DNA from: Bin76 sp963665765
GTDB lineage: Bacteria > Actinomycetota > Acidimicrobiia > Spongiisociales > ZC4RG35
DNA: 64,000 nt
Direction: 5' to 3'
Assembly (NCBI GenBank): GCA_963665765.1
Contig: OY762464.1
Span: forward strand, 992,001 to 1,056,000
Part shown: in pieces, positions 60,383 to 64,000 of the stretch
Numbering within the stretch: position 1 is the stretch's first letter
Layout of the letters: each line of letters begins with the position of its first letter
Notes under the pieces: model-generated
The model's input: only the letters and a program-made list of their open reading frames with translations
Database searches by the model: none
Told to the model about the DNA's origin: nothing
Program-made: the position numbers and the translations under genes

Positions 60383-62101
60383 CTATGAACCATCCACTTT
60401 CACCGTGATGATGTCCATCCCGTGGTATTTGCGATGTCGAACCTCGGTGGCATAGTGGCGCAGGAGGCGATAGGAAATCTCTCGCTCGTCGGCGATTTGG
60501 ACTTGCTCGTCCAGGTAGGCAAGCCGGTCTTCCAGGTTCTCTTCTTCCACAACCGTGAGGAACTCCATTTCGATGGTTTCCGGTTCGGCATGGACAGAGA
60601 CGATCAGCCGGGCCGTTTTTTCGTCCCCGTAGCGGGCGCCCGACTCCAGGAGACTGGACAGGGTTTCCTCCGCCGCGGAACGGAGGCGGCGGGTGAAAGG
60701 CTCATCCCAAGCCTGATCGTCGGCAATGCCCAGCAGGAAGTCATCGATGACGGGGTAAATGGCGTCGTCCAAGGTCGTCTTCAGACGCTTGGGCCGGTGG
60801 CTCATTTTCAGGAACATCGACAAACCCACCGCGGTGGCGGCGCCCAAGGTGAGACCGTCGCCCAGCAGCAAGTCCCACGGGCTTTCCAGCACCCCCACCA
60901 GCACGTTGTTCTGCGATATACCCACCCCCACGGCATAAGCCATTCCCACCAACACGATGTTCTGAGGAACAAGACCGGCCTGCGCCACGGTTCTCAGGCC
61001 CTCCACGAAAAGCGCGCCCAGCACAAACAGCACCACTGCTCCCACCACAGGACTTGGGATCGCCACCAGGGCGGCGGTGGCTTTGGGCAGCAGCGCCAAC
61101 CCCACCAGGATTGCCCCCATGGCATACCCCACCCGGCGAGCCGCCACCCCGGTGAGGTGGACGAGCGAAACGGTGGAAGACGAATAGGCGGTGGTGGGCG
61201 GCGTCCCGGCGATGCCCGACAGCAGTATCCCCACCCCGTTGGCATATATCGCCCCCTGGACGGAACGGAAGTCAATCGTCTTTCGTCTGCGATAGGACAC
61301 CTGTTGAGCCGCCATGTGGTCGCCGATATTTTTGATGGCCTGCACGATGGTGACTATTAGGAACATTGGTACAAGCGCCCATGCTTCGGGGCCCGGGGCG
61401 AGGTCCACTCCCGGCAGTCCGCGGTCGGGAAAGCCCAACCAGGGCGCGGCCAGCACTGTTTCGTATTGGTAGAGCCCCAATGGAACGGCCACCGCGCAAC
61501 CGGACGCGATGGCCAGGAGCAACGCCCACAGCCTCAGGGTCCCTTTTGCCCGCAGGAACAATACGGTGAGGACCACCAACGTCACCGCCGCCGTCACCAG
61601 TCCCCTGCCCGGGGACTCGCCTTGGGGCACCTCTGCAAGGCGAGCCACGGAGAAGGGAAGAACGGTGGTGGCGATGAGCATCAGCACCACTCCGGAAACC
61701 ACCGGGGTTACCACCTTGCGCAGCAGAGGAAGCCATCTGGCCACCATCAGGTAGAAGAGCGAGGACAGAATGACCAGACCGGCCAGTACCCGGGGGCCGC
61801 CCGCATCCAGAGCCAGGATGGAAACGGCGATGAAGTTGGGCGTGACACCGCTGATCAGAATGTGCCCACCCCCCAGGGGGCCCAGCCTGCCCGCTTGCAG
61901 GGCGCAAACCATCCCACAGATGATCAGGGCTGCGAAAACCGACCACTCCAGGGTGCTTTCATCCTGCCCGGCGGCCAAAACGGTGACGGCCGTGATCAGC
62001 ACGATGATCGGCAGCACGGTCAACACTCCCTGCAAACCAACCACGGCCGCCAACCCGGGCGAGCATCGCTCGTCGGGCTCGTATCGGATCAATTCATTCA
62101 T
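60383..62101 (-). CDS. Nucleobase (NCS2) permease with C-terminal ATPase-like domain
   Basis: 572 residues. The N-terminal 430 form a nucleobase-cation symporter-2 (xanthine/uracil permease) with about 12-14 helices; GLQGVLTVLPIIVLITAV, GHILISGVTPNFIAVSILAL and GILLSGIAGTPPTTAYSSSTV are typical. The last about 130 residues (LDDAIYPVIDDFLLGI...TRRLRSAAEETLSSLLES...EMEFLTVVEEENLEDRLAYL...ISYRLLRHYATEVRHRKYHGMDIITVKV) look like a GHKL/HATPase fold as in anti-sigma factor kinases; the N-box is weak. A cytoplasmic regulatory or sensory role is inferred. It is convergent with the hydrolase gene. Confidence 0.85.
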   Translation of the reverse strand: MNELIRYEPDERCSPGLAAVVGLQGVLTVLPIIVLITAVTVLAAGQDESTLEWSVFAALIICGMVCALQAGRLGPLGGGHILISGVTPNFIAVSILALDAGGPRVLAGLVILSSLFYLMVARWLPLLRKVVTPVVSGVVLMLIATTVLPFSVARLAEVPQGESPGRGLVTAAVTLVVLTVLFLRAKGTLRLWALLLAIASGCAVAVPLGLYQYETVLAAPWLGFPDRGLPGVDLAPGPEAWALVPMFLIVTIVQAIKNIGDHMAAQQVSYRRRKTIDFRSVQGAIYANGVGILLSGIAGTPPTTAYSSSTVSLVHLTGVAARRVGYAMGAILVGLALLPKATAALVAIPSPVVGAVVLFVLGALFVEGLRTVAQAGLVPQNIVLVGMAYAVGVGISQNNVLVGVLESPWDLLLGDGLTLGAATAVGLSMFLKMSHRPKRLKTTLDDAIYPVIDDFLLGIADDQAWDEPFTRRLRSAAEETLSSLLESGARYGDEKTARLIVSVHAEPETIEMEFLTVVEEENLEDRLAYLDEQVQIADEREISYRLLRHYATEVRHRKYHGMDIITVKVDGS

Positions 62102-62239
62102 AACGGTTTAGGGGCTCACCATCTTCGGGCCGCCGCGGCCACTCGCATCGCCACAAAGGTAGCCCGAGAGCACCTCAATCGAGCTTTGCATTACAAGTGG
62201 GCGTCGGGCCGCGGGTTGGGCCGCGGTGGCCGGTGGTCG

Positions 62240-62968
62240 CTATTGGTAGGCCACCGCCAAAGCCAGTTCCCCGCTCCCCAGGTCTTCCACAGACCAGGAG
62301 CCGTTGGACAGATCTGGGCCTCGAAAGACGCCGGTTCGCCCTCCTGCTCGGATTTCGGATGGGACCTGAAACTGTGAGAAATCGGTATGAAGGCCGGTGC
62401 CCCAGGCCTTGGCCAGGGCTTCTTTGATCGTCCAGAACCGAAGAAAGGTCTCCAACCACCTTTGGCCGGTGATTGCAGAAAGCACCCGCTGTTCGTCGGG
62501 ACCGAACACGGTCTCAACCAGACCGGGCAGGTTGCGGCGGGGACGGCGTTCTTCCACATCCACCCCCACCCTTCCCTGCTCGGACAAGGCGATGGCTCCG
62601 TGGGCGCCGCTGTGGCTGATGTTGAAGTGAGTCGAGACCCGACTTCCGCCCACTCGGGCAAAGGGCTTGCCGTACTGCGAGGAGTCAAAAGACAGGTCGC
62701 CATTGCGGCAACCCAACTCGTGACACAGGACCATTCGCAGGGCCCCCCGACACAATGCAAACTCCCGCCGAGGCCCCGGATAGTGGAATCGACCCCAACG
62801 CCGGCGCTCCTCTTTGGTCAGCCACTCCCACGCATTGGCTTCTCGCCCCACATTGGCGGACAAATCAACCAAAAAGACCTTGACCGGTCCGGCTGATGCA
62901 TACAGACGCGGCCAAAGTCCGTCGTTGGAGACCGGCCCCTGGAAGGTTTTACGGCCCACCGCTCTCAT
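62240..62968 (-). CDS. 4'-phosphopantetheinyl transferase (Sfp type)
   Basis: 242 residues. HFNISHSGAHGAIALSEQGRVGVDVEERRPRRN contains the magnesium-binding GVDVE, and FWTIKEALAKAWGTGL is the second signature (WTxKEA). FSRLTPPERRRW-like WLTKEERRRWGRFHYPGPRREFALCRGALRMVL precedes. It moves phosphopantetheine from CoA to a serine of carrier proteins; the neighbouring acyl carrier protein and polyketide synthase are the probable partners. The ATG at 62968 is consistent with the family. Confidence 0.9.
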   Translation of the reverse strand: MRAVGRKTFQGPVSNDGLWPRLYASAGPVKVFLVDLSANVGREANAWEWLTKEERRRWGRFHYPGPRREFALCRGALRMVLCHELGCRNGDLSFDSSQYGKPFARVGGSRVSTHFNISHSGAHGAIALSEQGRVGVDVEERRPRRNLPGLVETVFGPDEQRVLSAITGQRWLETFLRFWTIKEALAKAWGTGLHTDFSQFQVPSEIRAGGRTGVFRGPDLSNGSWSVEDLGSGELALAVAYQ

Positions 62969-63363
62969 CCGACCTTTCCAGGCAAAGACCTTCCAGTTAG
63001 AAAACTAAGAGGGTGCGCGGGTAGGCGTTGGACGGCCGATCCCGAGGTCGCGAAAAAAGCCTCCCGGCAATGGTTAACTTTGTCTCTTGCCCGGACCCAT
63101 ATTGCTGGGAGTCGAACACCCCCGGTCCTTTCTGACGTCGTTGGATCGTTGCAAGAAGGGGTCATACTTTCTCGGGACACGCTTCCCGCCGACCCTGGCC
63201 AAGCGCATCCCAACCCAGGTGGTGGACGGCGGGGGTGGGCTCCCATCAAGGGACAAATGCTCGGGCCGATTTTCGCGAGAAAACCAATGATTTCGCGACA
63301 AAGCTGCCAGGGGATTCCCCTGCCCGGCGCTGCCTCTTAGGGCGCTGTGGTGAAGTTAGCCGG
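62969..63363. other. Non-coding gap between the phosphopantetheinyl transferase and carrier-protein genes
   Basis: About 395 bases without a supportable gene. Short open frames on both strands lack similarity and ribosome-binding sites. I see no strong hairpin or repeat here. Confidence 0.45.
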
Positions 63364-63609
63364 CTAGGCCGCTTTGGCATCCAGGAACTGGATGAGCTCC
63401 CGAACCGAATTGATGCTGGCGCACTCCTCCATGCTGACATCAACGTCAAACTCCTGGGCCACCAACTTGGCGAATGCCACAAAGTCCAACGACGAAATTC
63501 CCGAATCCCGCAGACTGGAATCAAGATCCAGCGGACGCCCGAGAGGCCGGCCATCAATCTCTAGGTTTTCATCAACCAGTCGCCTGATCCTTTCCTCTGG
63601 GGAAGACAT
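63364..63609 (-). CDS. Acyl carrier protein, free-standing
   Basis: 81 residues of four-helix carrier protein. The phosphopantetheine serine is in RDSGISSLDFVAFAKLV (GxSSLD in place of the usual DSL), followed by VSMEECASINSVRELIQFLD. The ATG has AGGAG eight bases upstream. It follows the end of a type I polyketide synthase gene by 60 bases and precedes the phosphopantetheinyl transferase, so it probably carries the chain of this cluster. It differs from fatty-acid AcpP at the serine context. Confidence 0.88.
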   Translation of the reverse strand: MSSPEERIRRLVDENLEIDGRPLGRPLDLDSSLRDSGISSLDFVAFAKLVAQEFDVDVSMEECASINSVRELIQFLDAKAA

Positions 63610-63669
63610 TGAACACTCCTGCTATTTGGCTGCGCGGTTAACTATAATGAGGCCAAGACCGAACACCCA

Positions 63670-64000
63670 TCAGATCCAATGCCGCCTCCGCTGGAAAGGG
63701 TAACCGGGGAGAGCAATCCGACGGCGGGTCTCACCCGCAAAAAGCCCGGCGAATGAAAGGTCCAGCCCGGCGTGGTAGACCTCCGCCACTGCTCTCAAAA
63801 CGGCACGGTGGGGCCCGGGGGCTTGGGCTTCGGATTCCCGACTCGGCAGGGTGGTAATGACCACCGGTTGAGGCGAGTCCCCCGGCCAAGCCGCACCAAA
63901 CGCGCCGGCCGGCGCCGTGCCCGGTCCGACCTCCACCACCGCATCCACCCCCAGTCCGGCCAAGGTTCTGGCGCAGGAGAAGAAATCGATGGGTTTCCGA
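63670..64000 (-). CDS. Type I polyketide synthase, C-terminal end (rest outside window)
   Basis: The last 110 codons on the minus strand. VDAVVEVGPGTAPAGAFG is the end of an acyltransferase domain, ALRAVAEVYHAG-like AVLRAVAEVYHAGLDLSFAGLF is the usual following helix, and LPGYPFQRRRHWI is the post-AT linker. A TGA follows immediately, so this protein has no dehydratase, ketoreductase or carrier domain after the acyltransferase; the free acyl carrier protein downstream probably replaces it. The rest of the gene, including the ketosynthase, lies beyond 64000. Confidence 0.85.
   Translation of the reverse strand, partial: RKPIDFFSCARTLAGLGVDAVVEVGPGTAPAGAFGAAWPGDSPQPVVITTLPSRESEAQAPGPHRAVLRAVAEVYHAGLDLSFAGLFAGETRRRIALPGYPFQRRRHWI

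Overview
The window comes from a high-GC actinobacterium, most likely of the class Acidimicrobiia or a close relative. Pointers are a WhiB-family iron-sulfur regulator, TatA, an actinobacterial DUF2342 protein, a GuaB3-type IMP dehydrogenase homologue followed by guaA, an F420-type luciferase-like oxidoreductase and frequent GTG/TTG starts. The class is inferred from gene content; no rRNA or tRNA gene was seen.

Layout. 1-5.2 kb: end of transaldolase, then PcrA/UvrD helicase, GuaA and GuaB3 on the minus strand with 1-4 base junctions. 5.3-6.6 kb: a toxin-antitoxin pair with a 31-bp near-identical direct repeat on each side. 7-12 kb: a DUF3179 lipoprotein, two tiny genes, tryptophanyl-tRNA synthetase, and citramalate synthase behind what looks like an isoleucine attenuator (promoter, 13-residue leader peptide with an Ile-Ile-Ile run, terminator hairpin). 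12-15.3 kb: a structured-looking gap, Nudix, GNAT, UDP-GlcNAc 2-epimerase and a small membrane protein.

15.4-25.5 kb: a type I-G (formerly I-U) CRISPR-Cas locus. It has 14 identical 37-bp repeats plus a palindromic terminal repeat and eroded relics, then, read on the minus strand towards the array, csb1(cas7)-csb2(cas5-6)-cas3-csb3-like-cas4-cas1-cas2. No large csx17/cas8 gene is present.

25.9-41.6 kb: an ARPP-1 protein, transketolase, a 1194-residue SpoIID/LytB protein with about eight peptidoglycan-binding repeats, then a lipoylation and 2-oxoacid dehydrogenase block (LipB-LipA fusion, E2, E3), an oxidoreductase/zinc-ribbon/membrane-protein group, acyl-CoA dehydrogenase and a Lon-like PDZ protease. 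41.7-52.7 kb: BioY, a thiamine-diphosphate enzyme, a decayed MFS fragment, a complete branched-chain amino acid-type ABC transporter (livG, F, J, M, H), an acyl-CoA synthetase and MoaE. 52.8-62.1 kb: DUF2342 protein, AhpE-like peroxiredoxin, TatA, WhiB, an sdhCAB operon, an alpha/beta hydrolase and a nucleobase permease with a C-terminal ATPase-like domain. 62.2-64 kb: phosphopantetheinyl transferase, a free-standing acyl carrier protein and the C-terminal end of a type I polyketide synthase, which together look like the edge of a polyketide cluster.

Functional links: transaldolase and transketolase serve the pentose phosphate pathway. LipB-LipA would make the lipoyl cofactor of the E2 encoded just upstream, which E3 reoxidises. 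Succinate dehydrogenase continues the TCA cycle. The phosphopantetheinyl transferase probably primes the adjacent acyl carrier protein.
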